From NCBI RefSeq assembly GCF_963665995.1, contig NZ_OY762512.1, positions 868,001-932,000 of the forward strand: a DNA stretch of 64,000 nt, read 5' to 3'. Positions 8,525 to 19,200 of the stretch are shown one piece after another. The first letter of the stretch is position 1. Each line of letters starts with the position of its first letter. A program made the position numbers and the translations under genes. Below the pieces are notes generated by a model. It did not search any database, was not told where the DNA came from, and saw nothing but the letters and a program-made list of their open reading frames with translations. This stretch comes from Pleurocapsa sp. FMAR1 (GTDB lineage: Bacteria > Cyanobacteriota > Cyanobacteriia > Cyanobacteriales > Xenococcaceae).

Positions 8525-9736
8525 ATGAATAATATTTTAGTTATAGGTGCTGGCTCTGTTGGCGCACTGATGGGAGCTTCCTTGTTTAAAGCGGGTTTAA
8601 AGATAACTTTTGCGGGAAAGCCAAATAGTGATTATACAAAACAGCTTAAAAATAAAGGCTTACAATTATCTTGTGCTAATAGTGAAAGCTTGTGGATTTC
8701 CCCATCACATCCACGAGTTAAATTTGTTGATACCGCAACAGATTTGAGCGAAAAATTTGAGATAATTATAGTTGCCGTCAAGAGCAATAATTTAAGCAAA
8801 GTTGCCTTTTATATCAAAGCTCATTCAAACCCAGACACAATTCTAATTCATGCCCAAAATGGTATTCCCTACTGGTGGTTTAATAATGATAATTACCTCT
8901 CGACTCTTGACGAAAATCTGTTTGATAAATTAAGTTCTCATCGTTATTTAAATACTGTTGATAGTAATGGTATTTTGCAGAAAAATTTAGGCGATCGCAC
9001 TATAGTAGGATGTGTAGTTAAAGCTCCTTGTCAACGAACAAAACAAGGAAAAATTCAAGTTAACAAACCGCCTCGATTAATTTTGGGTTTAACCAAAAGC
9101 GATCGTCACAACTTAAAACAACAGACTATACAAAGCCTATGTGATACATTTTCTCAACATGGTATAGCTGCTACCTACACTGATAAGATACGCGCCGCCG
9201 TATGTAATAAGCTAGCCCTTAATATAATTACCAATGTTCTTTCAGCTTTGACTGGGAGGGTAATTGGCGATTTAACCACAAACTACCATACCAACAGTCT
9301 AATTGAAACCGTTATTGCCGAGGCTAATCATATTTTTTGCTGTTATGGCATCAAGCCTGAAGATTTACCAACCGAACAAGCAATTTATGCTTATATCAAA
9401 ACTCCAGGCAGCCAAAGCCATCTACCTTCTCTGGCTCAAGATTTTTCTCAGCGCAAACCTGGAGAAGTAAGTTTAATTACCGCGCCTGTAGAAATGGCAG
9501 AAATTGCCCAGCTTAAAGTACCAACTTTATTTAGCCTGAGTGAGTTACTAAAAATATGTCAGACTTATAGCCTCAAAAATCATAACGGCAAACCCTATAT
9601 TCTTACCATAGATCATTCTGCAAATTGCTATATGTTGACCGATGATCTTTGCCAGAGCAATTTAGTAGATAAATGGCAAATATCTAATCTACAGGCTCAT
9701 CTAGCTCAAGTTAACGTATCGGCTTTAAATAATTAA
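8525..9736 (+). CDS. Ketopantoate reductase (PanE/ApbA)-family protein, long form
   Basis: 403 residues. The N-terminal Rossmann segment ILVIGAGSVGALMG and FEIIIVAVKSNN, then LIHAQNGIP, mark the NADP domain; KLALNIITNVLSALTGRVIGDL marks the helical C-terminal domain. True PanE (about 300 residues) reduces 2-dehydropantoate in pantothenate synthesis. This one is ~90 residues longer, with an insert around residues 125-150 and a tail after residue ~340 (LFSLSELLKICQTYS and beyond). The substrate is therefore uncertain; it could be a paralogue with another 2-keto acid substrate. Codon usage and HIP1 content look native. Confidence 0.8.
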   Translation: MNNILVIGAGSVGALMGASLFKAGLKITFAGKPNSDYTKQLKNKGLQLSCANSESLWISPSHPRVKFVDTATDLSEKFEIIIVAVKSNNLSKVAFYIKAHSNPDTILIHAQNGIPYWWFNNDNYLSTLDENLFDKLSSHRYLNTVDSNGILQKNLGDRTIVGCVVKAPCQRTKQGKIQVNKPPRLILGLTKSDRHNLKQQTIQSLCDTFSQHGIAATYTDKIRAAVCNKLALNIITNVLSALTGRVIGDLTTNYHTNSLIETVIAEANHIFCCYGIKPEDLPTEQAIYAYIKTPGSQSHLPSLAQDFSQRKPGEVSLITAPVEMAEIAQLKVPTLFSLSELLKICQTYSLKNHNGKPYILTIDHSANCYMLTDDLCQSNLVDKWQISNLQAHLAQVNVSALNN

Positions 9737-9775
9737 CTGGCAGCTAATTTGTGATCCTTCTGCCCTCTGCCTTTT

Positions 9776-11881
9776 TCAATTCTTATATTCATCTTCAATT
9801 GCCTGTAGCGCAGCTTTAATCAATTGGAAATAGGGTGATTGAGTTACATTAACCTGTTTAGCGACTTCTCTACTTTTACCTAGTAACCCTACCGAATTTC
9901 CTTGACTGACGGCTAAAACATTACCGCGATCGTTCCTAATCCGTAGTTCGGTAAGAGTTTTACTACACACATAAATTCTGCCACTGTGGGTAAACACAGC
10001 TTTTTGAACCTTATCGTTAATTCTTTTATTTAAAACAGCAATATTATTACTGGATTGAGTTTGAGATAACTTGACACCAACTATTTCTAGCTCAATATTG
10101 GTGCTGCCTTGCCAATGGTTTTCTTTTAGTTTGTAGGCGATATCCAAATGTTCTGGTAGAGGGCAATATTCTCCCCATCGCCATGCCAGGGCTTTTATTT
10201 GAGTAAATGTATCGGCTTCTTGAATAGTTAATTTTAAATGAGCCTGGCTTTTACCGATCGCTCTTTGTTCAATCACTCGCACATTGGGAGTCCAGAATAC
10301 GGGGGTACTATTACCAATTCCCCAAGGCTGTAAACCTTCTAGCTGTTCGTAGAGGGTAAAATCTACCTGTCCTAAACTGGCTTGAGCATCTATTTTGACT
10401 AGAGGTTTAAGATGTTCTACTTCTAAACATTTATGGGCAAACTCACTCAATCTTTGCTTTATTTGTTCCAAATTAGCTGCCAGGAAGCTAAATCCCCCTG
10501 CTGCACGATGTCCACCAAATTTACCTAATAAATCGCTGCAATAGTTAAGAGCATCAAAGACATTAAATTCATCAATACTTCTGGCAGAGCCACGAATCAT
10601 GGGCGGAGAAGTGGCATCGGAGGATTCTGACTGCTCCTCTTCATAAGTACCAATAAACACAGGTACACCATAGCGTTCGACTAAACGGGATGCCACAATG
10701 CCAATTACGCCGTGATGCCAACCAGCAGAGACAACAACTAAAATGCGATCGCCTTGCCAGGGAATTGGCGTAGATTCTACTAAATTAATTGCCTCTTTTT
10801 CTATCTGTTCGCAAAGTAAGCGACGATGTTGATTTATTTGTTCACACTGCATTGCTCTTTCTAGAGCCACCCCAGGATCGTCGGTGGTTAATAGTTCAAT
10901 CACCATTTGCGGATCGCCAATCCGTCCTACCGCATTGATGCGAGGACCTAAGCGAAAGCCAATATCATCGGGCTTTAATTGTTTTTGTGCTTCGTCAATT
11001 CCTGCCACCTGCATCAATGCCTGAATGCCCACTAACTGAGAATTAGGTAAGGCTCTTAGTCCGCGCTTGAGCCAACGACGATTTACGCCAATCAAAGGAG
11101 CAAGATCGGCAATTGTTCCCAGGGTAAATAATTCTAAAATAGGGTTGGTTAAACCTTTGAGTTGTCCCAGACTTTGAGCCGTAGCGATCGCCAATATATA
11201 TGCCACTCCTACCCCTGCAAGTCCTTTATAGGGAGAAGTGTCTGCCAATAATTTAGGATTTAAAATAGCGTCCGCTGGAGGAAGTTGGGCTGGCAAGTCG
11301 TGGTGGTCAGTGATAATCACGCTCAAGCCCAATTCTACCGCTCTAACAATGGGTTCATAAGCAGAAATACCGTTATCTACCGTAAGAATTAAACCGACCC
11401 CGTTTGACGCAAATTCTTCAACGATGCGTGTATTAATACCATAGCCATCCTTCATACGGCTAGGGATAGCATAATCTACCTTGGCACCTAGGTGTTTTAA
11501 CGCCCTTAATAATAAGGCAGTACTAGTCATGCCGTCGGCATCATAATCGCCACAGATGGCAATTTGTTCTTCTTCGGCGATCGCTTTTTTAATTAGTTCG
11601 ACGCTTATCCATAAATCCTCAAACTCATCTAGAGGCGAGGGCAAATCCTGAGATTCTGGTTCAATATAGGTATGAGCCTGTTGGGCAGTAGCAATATTCC
11701 GATTAATAATTACCTGAGCTACCAAGGGCAATAAGCCTGTAGAGATACTCAACTCCTGGACTGCTTCTGGCTGAGATGGTGCAATGTGCCATCTTTGATT
11801 GGGCAATCGTTTGCGGGTAGAGCGATTATTGTCTATAGAAGCTTGGCAATTACGCTGTGCGTAGCCTTTGGGGTCGCTCAT
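9776..11881 (-). CDS. recJ: Single-stranded-DNA exonuclease RecJ
   Basis: A 701-residue 5'-3' ssDNA exonuclease of the DHH family, acting in mismatch and recombination repair. Motif I CGDYDADGMTSTALL, motif II LTVDNGI, motif III ITDHHDLP, the GIVASRLVERYGVPV strand, the DHHA1 motif FGGHRAAGG and a C-terminal OB-like region are present. The ATG at 11881 adds about 25 residues that are encoded by a sequence resembling local repeats; a TTG at 11806, which begins LPNQRWHIAP, could be the real start. The C-terminal extension of ~130 residues beyond the OB region is common in cyanobacterial forms. Confidence 0.95.
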   Translation of the reverse strand: MSDPKGYAQRNCQASIDNNRSTRKRLPNQRWHIAPSQPEAVQELSISTGLLPLVAQVIINRNIATAQQAHTYIEPESQDLPSPLDEFEDLWISVELIKKAIAEEEQIAICGDYDADGMTSTALLLRALKHLGAKVDYAIPSRMKDGYGINTRIVEEFASNGVGLILTVDNGISAYEPIVRAVELGLSVIITDHHDLPAQLPPADAILNPKLLADTSPYKGLAGVGVAYILAIATAQSLGQLKGLTNPILELFTLGTIADLAPLIGVNRRWLKRGLRALPNSQLVGIQALMQVAGIDEAQKQLKPDDIGFRLGPRINAVGRIGDPQMVIELLTTDDPGVALERAMQCEQINQHRRLLCEQIEKEAINLVESTPIPWQGDRILVVVSAGWHHGVIGIVASRLVERYGVPVFIGTYEEEQSESSDATSPPMIRGSARSIDEFNVFDALNYCSDLLGKFGGHRAAGGFSFLAANLEQIKQRLSEFAHKCLEVEHLKPLVKIDAQASLGQVDFTLYEQLEGLQPWGIGNSTPVFWTPNVRVIEQRAIGKSQAHLKLTIQEADTFTQIKALAWRWGEYCPLPEHLDIAYKLKENHWQGSTNIELEIVGVKLSQTQSSNNIAVLNKRINDKVQKAVFTHSGRIYVCSKTLTELRIRNDRGNVLAVSQGNSVGLLGKSREVAKQVNVTQSPYFQLIKAALQAIEDEYKN

Positions 11882-11976
11882 ACTAGAATTAAATATCTAT
11901 AAATGTGGGCAACCAAAAGTATATCAGCACCTAAATTAAAACATCAATCGGCAGTGGGCATCTAACCCTTTACTTA

Positions 11977-13488
11977 CTAGTTACTACTTATCCCTGGCGA
12001 CTCTTTTGATTCAATTAATCTCCTAACTTGTTTTTCCCAGTCTCTACCAATTTGGATGGTAATGTCAGATCCTAAAACTCCAGTGCTTTCTACCACAACA
12101 TCTCCCACACCCAAAATCGAGCGTACTTCTTTAGCAGCATCATCATCTCCTGACTGAGCAATTACTCTAGTTTGCCCTAAGGGTTCTTGCCAATTCTTAC
12201 TGGCAGATACTCTTGTATAACCTGCTTCTCTAAGGGTATCCAAAGCAGACTGCAATGCCTTTTGGTTGCCGATACTATCCTGTACATAAATTCTTAGGCG
12301 AGGATTAAGGATGGTAAGAGTATTAGTATTGTTTAGACTAGCGTAGCGATTATTGGAAAGTGCATTATCTTCTTCATTCTTCGGCAGATTAAAATGCTGA
12401 GTCATCAACTTGTGGATACTTCGATCATTAGGCAACCAATAGCTAACGGGTTCATTTGCACTATTAAAATCTCCTGGTAACATCATCATTTTGATGTTAT
12501 GTCTGTCAATTTTGGAAGCAAAATTAGATAGAGCCATTAGTTCTCTAACGCTGAGGTTAGTATCCAAATGGGATTGGACTACAGAAAGTAGTTTGGGTAT
12601 CTTGATTACTGTAGCAGGCTTAAGAGTTTGCTCAACCGCAGCGCGCATCAGCATTTGCTGACGCTGTACCCGAGAAATATCGCCAAACTCATCATAGCGA
12701 AAACGTAAAAACTGCATCGCCTTATCGCCGTCTAAATGCTGAACTCCTTTTTTTAAATTGATATAAAGATGCTGGCTAAAGTCTGTATACTTCATGTCTT
12801 TAGGCACATCAACCGTTACGCCACCCAAAGCATCAATTAATTTTTCTACTCCCTGAACATTAACCCGTACATAGCGATCGATCTTAATTCCACCTAGCAA
12901 GTCACTAGCAACCGCAGCAGTTAAGGCAGGACCACCATACTTATTGGCGTCGTTTATTTTTCTGACTCCATGACCATCGATATAAACGCGAGTATCTCTG
13001 GGAATAGAAAGTACAGAAACCTTTTCTTTCTTAGGGTCAAATCTTACCAGTAACATACTGTCACTCAGACCGTCAAAAGAGTTAACCAGATGAAGATAGC
13101 CAACATTTTTTTTATCGTATTTTATGCCTTGATCATCAAGATCAGAGGTAATTACCTTAATACCCATAACCAAAATATTTACAGGGCGAGATAATTCTGG
13201 CAGGTTAAGATTTTCGGCAGTTACGGTTTCTTCTTTACCAAAAACCTTTTGCTCTTCGTTGCTCAATTGTGCTTGTTGTAGTGGCGAAGCAGTAGATAAA
13301 GCAACAGCTAAAAACGCCCCTACGGCTGCTGAAACCATAGAAACACCAGCTAAACCAAGTCCAACTAAAATCGCTCTTCCTTTATTCAATTTTCTTTTAT
13401 GGCTTTTAGAGTGGTAACTAACAGAACTGACCTGACCAGTAGGCTCTCCTCCTGAAGGATTAGACCGATAAGCTTTTCTAACTGACAC
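11977..13488 (-). CDS. LytR-CpsA-Psr (LCP) family cell-wall glycopolymer ligase
   Basis: 503 residues. A basic cytoplasmic tail, one membrane segment near residues 37-65, then an LCP domain from about residue 100 to 310: SDSMLLVRFDPKK, VLSIPRDTRV with the catalytic-site Arg/Asp, DALGGVTVDVP, and FLRFRYDEFGDISRVQRQQ. A LytR_C-like domain (residues ~385-490, beginning LRIYVQDSIGN and ending ITIQIGRDW) follows. LCP enzymes attach polyisoprenyl-linked glycans to peptidoglycan outside the membrane. It could act on the polysaccharides made by the cluster at 31-45 kb, but that is only a guess. Confidence 0.92.
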   Translation of the reverse strand: MSVRKAYRSNPSGGEPTGQVSSVSYHSKSHKRKLNKGRAILVGLGLAGVSMVSAAVGAFLAVALSTASPLQQAQLSNEEQKVFGKEETVTAENLNLPELSRPVNILVMGIKVITSDLDDQGIKYDKKNVGYLHLVNSFDGLSDSMLLVRFDPKKEKVSVLSIPRDTRVYIDGHGVRKINDANKYGGPALTAAVASDLLGGIKIDRYVRVNVQGVEKLIDALGGVTVDVPKDMKYTDFSQHLYINLKKGVQHLDGDKAMQFLRFRYDEFGDISRVQRQQMLMRAAVEQTLKPATVIKIPKLLSVVQSHLDTNLSVRELMALSNFASKIDRHNIKMMMLPGDFNSANEPVSYWLPNDRSIHKLMTQHFNLPKNEEDNALSNNRYASLNNTNTLTILNPRLRIYVQDSIGNQKALQSALDTLREAGYTRVSASKNWQEPLGQTRVIAQSGDDDAAKEVRSILGVGDVVVESTGVLGSDITIQIGRDWEKQVRRLIESKESPGISSN

Positions 13489-13726
13489 TGAATACCCTCA
13501 CACTAAATAAAGAAATATAGAATACACTACCAAAAAATTCAAATATATATAAATATAATTCGATCAATGTTAACAGGTATTTGCTATAAAAAAACTTGTT
13601 ACAGAATTGCCTTTAGTTAGTTACCTAATCTTATTTGTCCCACTACTTACTATTTTAGAAAAACTTTTTGGTTTCAGCTTCCTCATTAGGGTAACGATAG
13701 TTTAGATAAGTGGCAATTTTTAGGAT

Positions 13727-14116
13727 TTATTTTCTAAAGATGGGGCTGAAATTCATTTCCTTAATTTCAGCCGTTAGTGACAAACTTTTTTTACTAAGAC
13801 GAGTCATTAAGAAAGTACAGGTTACAAAATATCCCGTAGTCAGAATGGCGTTGGTATAAAAAAAACGAAAGGACATAAGATCTACAGCATTAGCTGCACC
13901 CAAAGAAAGTAAAGAATAAGAACTTAACCAAACTAAAATTAAAGAAATAGCTAGACGACTAACTTTTTGTTGTTCACGATTTACTCTGCTTTGTATCTGG
14001 TTTTGAGGGTGGTATATAGTCCAAAGAGCAGGAATTACCCCCACAATGGGTAATAAATAAATCCATAGTTTAAGATGCCGCTCTATTTGTCCTGGGGAAG
14101 GATGTGGATGATTCAT
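13727..14116 (-). CDS. Small membrane protein, function unknown
   Basis: 129 residues starting at MNHPHPSPGQIERHL; a longer frame reaches 14218 but its extra N-terminus overlaps the mobA coding region and looks unlike the rest. Three membrane segments are visible (LWIYLLPIVGVIPALWTIY; LAISLILVWLSSYSLLSLG; an Ile/Leu/Phe-rich one near residues 90-110). I recognise it as the sort of conserved small cyanobacterial membrane protein with no known role. It is divergent from mobA, with the two 5' ends overlapping or nearly touching. Confidence 0.65.
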   Translation of the reverse strand: MNHPHPSPGQIERHLKLWIYLLPIVGVIPALWTIYHPQNQIQSRVNREQQKVSRLAISLILVWLSSYSLLSLGAANAVDLMSFRFFYTNAILTTGYFVTCTFLMTRLSKKSLSLTAEIKEMNFSPIFRK

Positions 14117-14773
14117 AATTGTCTTTCCATATATAATCAAAATTTGGTGAAAAGATCGATTAAAGACGAGATTACAGCACTTGTTTTGGCTGGAGGCGAA
14201 AGTTCTCGTATGGGACAAGACAAAGCCTTGCTAGCTATCAAAAACAGAACTTTACTGTCTCAAATTTGTTTAATTGCTGGTGAATGTGTTGCTCAAGTTT
14301 ATGTAGTCACACCCTGGATTGAAAAATATCAGGGAATTTTACCTCCAGGCTGTCAGCTAATTGAGGAAAAGCTAGTTTTAAATGCTAAATCCAACACGCC
14401 TTTAATTGGCTTTGCTCAAGGATTAAAGATGGTTAATACAGAATGGGTATTGTTATTAGCTTGTGACTTACCTCAGTTGTCTTCGTCTCAAGTAAAACAG
14501 TGGTCGCAAATTTTGGCAACAGTATTACCCACAGAAATTGCTTTGTTACCCCGCCACTCCAAAGGTTGGGAGCCTTTGTGTGGTTTTTATCGTTCTAGTT
14601 GTTTGTCGTTGTTAGAATCTTATCTTGAGGATGGTGGTCGATCTTTTCAATCCTGGCTTAATAAGTATCCTGTTGGAGAATTACCGATTGGCGATCGCAC
14701 TTGTTTATTTAACTGCAATACTCCTGATGACTGGGAATTATTTAAAGAAAAGGATCGAGATATTTTATTCTAG
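14108..14773 (+). CDS. mobA: Molybdenum cofactor guanylyltransferase MobA
   Basis: A nucleotidyltransferase that links GMP to molybdopterin to form the bis-MGD cofactor used by enzymes such as nitrate reductase. Signature LVLAGGESSRMGQDKAL, then the metal-binding ACDLPQL and the C-terminal WEPLCGFYR and FNCNTPDDW segments are clear. The start is uncertain: ATG at 14108 is used here; GTG at 14144 would place the first residue eight before the ITALVLAGG strand, as in typical homologues, and would remove the overlap with the divergent membrane gene. An ATG at 14075 is also in frame but less likely. Confidence 0.9.
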   Translation: MIHNCLSIYNQNLVKRSIKDEITALVLAGGESSRMGQDKALLAIKNRTLLSQICLIAGECVAQVYVVTPWIEKYQGILPPGCQLIEEKLVLNAKSNTPLIGFAQGLKMVNTEWVLLLACDLPQLSSSQVKQWSQILATVLPTEIALLPRHSKGWEPLCGFYRSSCLSLLESYLEDGGRSFQSWLNKYPVGELPIGDRTCLFNCNTPDDWELFKEKDRDILF

Positions 14774-14865
14774 TCAAGGTTGCAAAAGTTAAAATAGTCG
14801 ATAGAATCGGGAATAATATTTTTCTGATGAGATATTCTCTTTATTCTTAATTCTTACCAACCAAA

Positions 14866-16167
14866 GTGATTAAATCTCGCTCCCAACTTAGAACAACTAA
14901 TTCCCCTAAATTTAAGCTCAAATATTTGGGACGGCAAATATTAGATTCGCTTTATGACTGGCGACGGCTAGACTGGCTTTTACTCTTATCAGTAGTTAGT
15001 CTAGCTATTTTTGGTGGTTTTACTATTTATAGTACAGAATCTTCAACTCATAGCTATAGTTATCAACATTGGACAATTAGCCTCTTAGGTTTGGGATTAG
15101 TATTGTTTTTGTCCCGTTGGCGTTATCAGTCTCTATTGCGCTGGCATTGGCTGATCTATGTCCTGACTAATCTTTCTTTGATTGGGGTAATGGTTACTGG
15201 GGTAAGTGCAAAAGGAGCGCAGCGTTGGATTACGGTAGGGGGATTTAATGTTCAGCCCTCAGAGTTCGCCAAAATCGGTATGGTAATTACTCTTGCTGCC
15301 CTGTTACATAATCAAGATAGAGCTAACTTAAAAACGGTTTTACGTACCTTAGCAATTACGGCTATTCCCTGGGGACTAGTTTTTTTACAGCCAGATTTAG
15401 GTACTTCTTTGGTGTTTGGCGTAATTGTATTAACCATGCTGTACTGGGCTAATGTTAATATAGGTTGGTTGATTTTAATGATTTCTCCCTTAGTTTCAGC
15501 TATCCTATATCATCTTTACCTGCCTGGATGGCTGATTTGGGTTCTAGCTGTAGGAGGAGTTGCCTGGCTAACGTTACCAGCAAAAATTGTTTCTACCCTC
15601 AGTGCGATCGCTATAAATTTGGGCGCGGTAGAATTGGGCAACGTTTTCTGGGGACTGCTTAAGGATTATCAACAAGCTAGACTGATCATGTTTCTCGATC
15701 CCGAACAAGATCCTTTGGGCAATGGCTATCATCTGATTCAGTCTCGAATTGCGATCGGCGCAGGTAAACTTTGGGGACAGGGATGGCATCAAGGAACACA
15801 AACAAACCTTAATTTTATTCCCGAACAGCATACTGATTTTATTTTTTCGGCTGTAGGAGAACAGTTTGGTTTTATTGGTAGTATTCTATTGCTAGCAGTG
15901 TTTTGGTTTATCTGTATGCGTCTAATGTGGATTGCTTCTACCGCTAAAGATAATTTTGGTTCTTTATTAGCCATAGGTATTCTCAGTATTATCGCTTTTC
16001 AGACCGTAATTAATATTAGTATGACTATCGGACTTGCACCCATTACAGGAATTCCTTTGCCCTGGATGAGCTATGGACGATCCTCTTTGTTATCTAGTTT
16101 TATTAGTATTGGCTTGGCAGAGTCAGTAGCTAATCATCGAGAAGGCAAAACCAGAAAATCTTACTAG
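14866..16167 (+). CDS. rodA: Rod shape-determining protein RodA (SEDS glycosyltransferase)
   Basis: 433 residues, about ten membrane segments, SEDS family peptidoglycan polymerase of the elongation machinery. Family landmarks: KGAQRWITVGGFNVQPSEFAK, FLQPDLGTSLVFGVI, FLDPEQDPLGNGYHLIQS, IGAGKLWGQGW, FIPEQHTDFIFSAVGEQFG and ITGIPLPWMSYGRSSLL. The start is GTG at 14866. A ~30-residue basic N-terminal tail precedes the first helix. Long size is normal for cyanobacterial RodA. No mreBCD or PBP2 partner is nearby. Confidence 0.93.
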   Translation: MIKSRSQLRTTNSPKFKLKYLGRQILDSLYDWRRLDWLLLLSVVSLAIFGGFTIYSTESSTHSYSYQHWTISLLGLGLVLFLSRWRYQSLLRWHWLIYVLTNLSLIGVMVTGVSAKGAQRWITVGGFNVQPSEFAKIGMVITLAALLHNQDRANLKTVLRTLAITAIPWGLVFLQPDLGTSLVFGVIVLTMLYWANVNIGWLILMISPLVSAILYHLYLPGWLIWVLAVGGVAWLTLPAKIVSTLSAIAINLGAVELGNVFWGLLKDYQQARLIMFLDPEQDPLGNGYHLIQSRIAIGAGKLWGQGWHQGTQTNLNFIPEQHTDFIFSAVGEQFGFIGSILLLAVFWFICMRLMWIASTAKDNFGSLLAIGILSIIAFQTVINISMTIGLAPITGIPLPWMSYGRSSLLSSFISIGLAESVANHREGKTRKSY

Positions 16168-16174
16168 AAAATCG

Positions 16175-16200
16175 ACGGGAGTGGTATATTCCACTCCCGT
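16175..16200 (-). terminator. Hairpin between converging rodA and the GAF-receptor gene
   Basis: ACGGGAGTGG (16175-16184) pairs perfectly with CCACTCCCGT (16191-16200) around a 6-base loop. On the minus strand it is followed by CGATTTTC, so it best fits the minus-strand GAF gene that ends at 16281; it may also slow forward transcripts from rodA. Confidence 0.65.
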
Positions 16201-16280
16201 GTTGACCAATTATTATCAGTTTGATAGAAACTCAGATCTACTCTTACAGTTGTATTATATCTGGCTAAATTTGAATCTCA

Positions 16281-19200
16281 TTATAGTTTTTGTACTAATA
16301 CTACTAATTGATTAAAAGATTGAGTTATAGTCATAGACTGTGCCGAAATCCGCTCGGCGATGCTTGCCACTTCCTGTACAGAATCTTTGGCAAAGGTTGA
16401 ACTCTGCGTCTGATTTTCTACAGACCTAGAAATATTTTCAATCAGAGAATTCACCTTGTTGTATAAGGTAACAACTCGATCTAACTTTTGACGAACCGCT
16501 TGAAACTCTCCCACGCCATTAATTAACTGCTGTGTTCCTGAGTCTAGAGTAATTGTCTTTTCTCTTATCTCTGTCTGAATATTGACAAACAGTGGTTCGA
16601 CTTTAGCGGAGGCTTCATATAGCTGCTGCATTAAAGAGAAAATAGTATCAGACAAATCCATAACTGAGTTTTGACTACTTGCTTCAATCTGACTACGATT
16701 TACTGCTCTAGTTATACTCATTGAATGCTGAACTATTTGCTTACTCAAATCTCTGATCGTATTAACTGTCTCAGCCAGCTTCTCAGAAGAATTACTGAGA
16801 TTGTCAAATCCAACTGCGACACCTTGAACTTTGCGTTGAATATTAGAAATGCTGTCTACAGCACGATCTAAACTTGCTTGGGTATCATGTACCGCTAATT
16901 CATTTTGCTGTTCTTGGAATTTAACCTGCTGCACATTTAACGCTATGCCGTTGAATGAATCAGCAACCTTTTGGATTTGATGGAGAACGTTAATTGTAGT
17001 CTCTGATTGACGCATAGCCTCCTGAGAAAGAGTTTGATAAGCGTCTCCATTGTCTACAAGGATCTCAACTACCTGATTTTTAAGAGTTTCTGTTTGCTCG
17101 TATTGCTGATGGGATATTTGCTTGTTTGTTTGAGTAGATTCTTGAAGCTGTTCTAGGAGTTTAGCGTTATCAAGAGCAAAACCAACTTGCATGGCAATTT
17201 GAGCTATCCAACGAATTTCAGCTTGCTGCCACTCACGGATATCAGAACATTGATGAGCCACCAACAAGCCAAACAGTTTGCCTTCATTGATGATTGGCGT
17301 TACAAGACTAGCCTTAACCTCTAATTTTTTGAGCTGTTCGATATAGCATTTAGTCATGCCCGCTTCATAAATATTGTTCCAAGCGCGGACGCGACCATTA
17401 AGATATTTGTCTCGATAAGTAGGTTCAAAGCAAGGATCGTCTATTTTTTGACCTAAAGCTCGTGTCCATCCAGGGGCAACGGATTCAGCTAGTACCGTAC
17501 CATAGCGCAAATCCTGGTTTAGACTATAAACTACTACGCGATCGCATTCTAAGATTCGGCGCACTTCTTGGACGCTGCTTTTGAGTATATCTTCGGTTTT
17601 AAGGGATTCTCTAATGTGCCCGATGGCATCGGTGAAGTACTCTGTCCATTTGTTTTCGTCCTCTACCTGCTGCTGTAGACGTTTGGCTTCAGCTAACGAT
17701 TTGGCATTATCAAGGGCAAAAGCCACTTGAGTGGCAATTTGAGTCACCCAGCGAATTTCAGGCTGCTGCCAATTACGAAAGTCCGAACACTGATGAGCTA
17801 CCAATAAGCCAAACAGCTTACCTTCGTTGACAATCGGCGTTACTAAGTTAGCTTTTACCTGTAGATCTTCTAGCTGTTCGATATAGCATTTAGTCATGCC
17901 TGCTTCATAAATGTTGCTCCAGGCCCTAACTCTACCGTTACGATACTTTTCTCGATAAGTGGGTTCAAAACAAGGATCGTCTATCTGTTTGTTCAAAGCT
18001 CTCGTCCAACCAGCCGCAACGGATTCGGCAATTACTGCACCATAGCGAAGCTTTTGATTAAGACTATATACGACCACGCGATCGCAGTTCAAAACGCGAC
18101 GTACTTCTTCTACACTAACTTCGAGGATATCTTCTTGGTGCAAAGATTCTCGAATATAGCGGACAGCATCGGTGAAATACTGCGTCATTTTGGCTTCATT
18201 TTCTAACTGATGTTGAAGTTGTTTAGCATCAGCTAGTAATTTGGCATTATCTAGAGCGAAACCGACTTGAGTGGCAATTTGAGCTACCCAACGAACTTCA
18301 GGCTGTTGCCAAGTACGAAAGTCCGAACACTGGTGAGCTACCAATAAACCAAATAGTTTGCCTTCATTAATAATAGGGGCTACGAGATTAGCTTTAACTT
18401 CTAACTCTTCTAACTGCTCGACATAGCATTTAGTCATGCCCGTTTCATAAATGTTGTTCCATGCCCTAACTCTACCGTTACGATACTTGTCTCGATAGGT
18501 AGGTTCAAAACAGGGGTCGTCTATCTGTTTGTTTAAAGCCCTTGTCCAACCAGGAGCAACAGATTCGGCAATTACTGCACCATAGCGGAGATCTCGGTTC
18601 AGACTATAGACTACCACGCGATCGCATTCTAAAACCCGGCGTACTTCTTTGACGCTGGCTTTCAAAATATCTTCTTGGTTTAGAGACTGACGAATATATT
18701 GAATTGCATCGGTGAAATGGTGATTCCATTTATTTTCACTTGCAGCTAATAATTTTTGTGATTCAGAGTCATTATCGGCAATTGTTTCAGTATATTCGAG
18801 CATCAGACCTACCTGATCACCGATTTCAGTTATCCAGTTAATTTCTTGTTCTTGCCAATGGCGGGGGTTGGAACAATGATGGGCAATTAATAGACCAAAT
18901 AATTGATCCTCACTGACAATTGGTGCAACTAAGTTGGCTTTTACCTGTAGTTCTTCTAGCTGTTCGAGATAACAAGGGGTAATACTCGCGCTATGAATAT
19001 CATCTATAGCGCGGACTCGACCATTTTTATATTCTTCGATATATCTAACCGCCAAACAGGGGTCATCTATCACTCTGCCCTTAGCTTTGTTCCATTGGGG
19101 CGCAACGGATTCGGCTGCTACCACTCCATAATTATCTTTATCTAAACTGTAAACCACCACGCGATCGCACTCAAGCAGATAACGTAGTTCATTAACTGTA

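Noticed and set aside
14075-14107. Upstream extension of mobA
   Set aside because: The extra residues are unlike MobA N-termini and overlap the divergent membrane gene's coding start.
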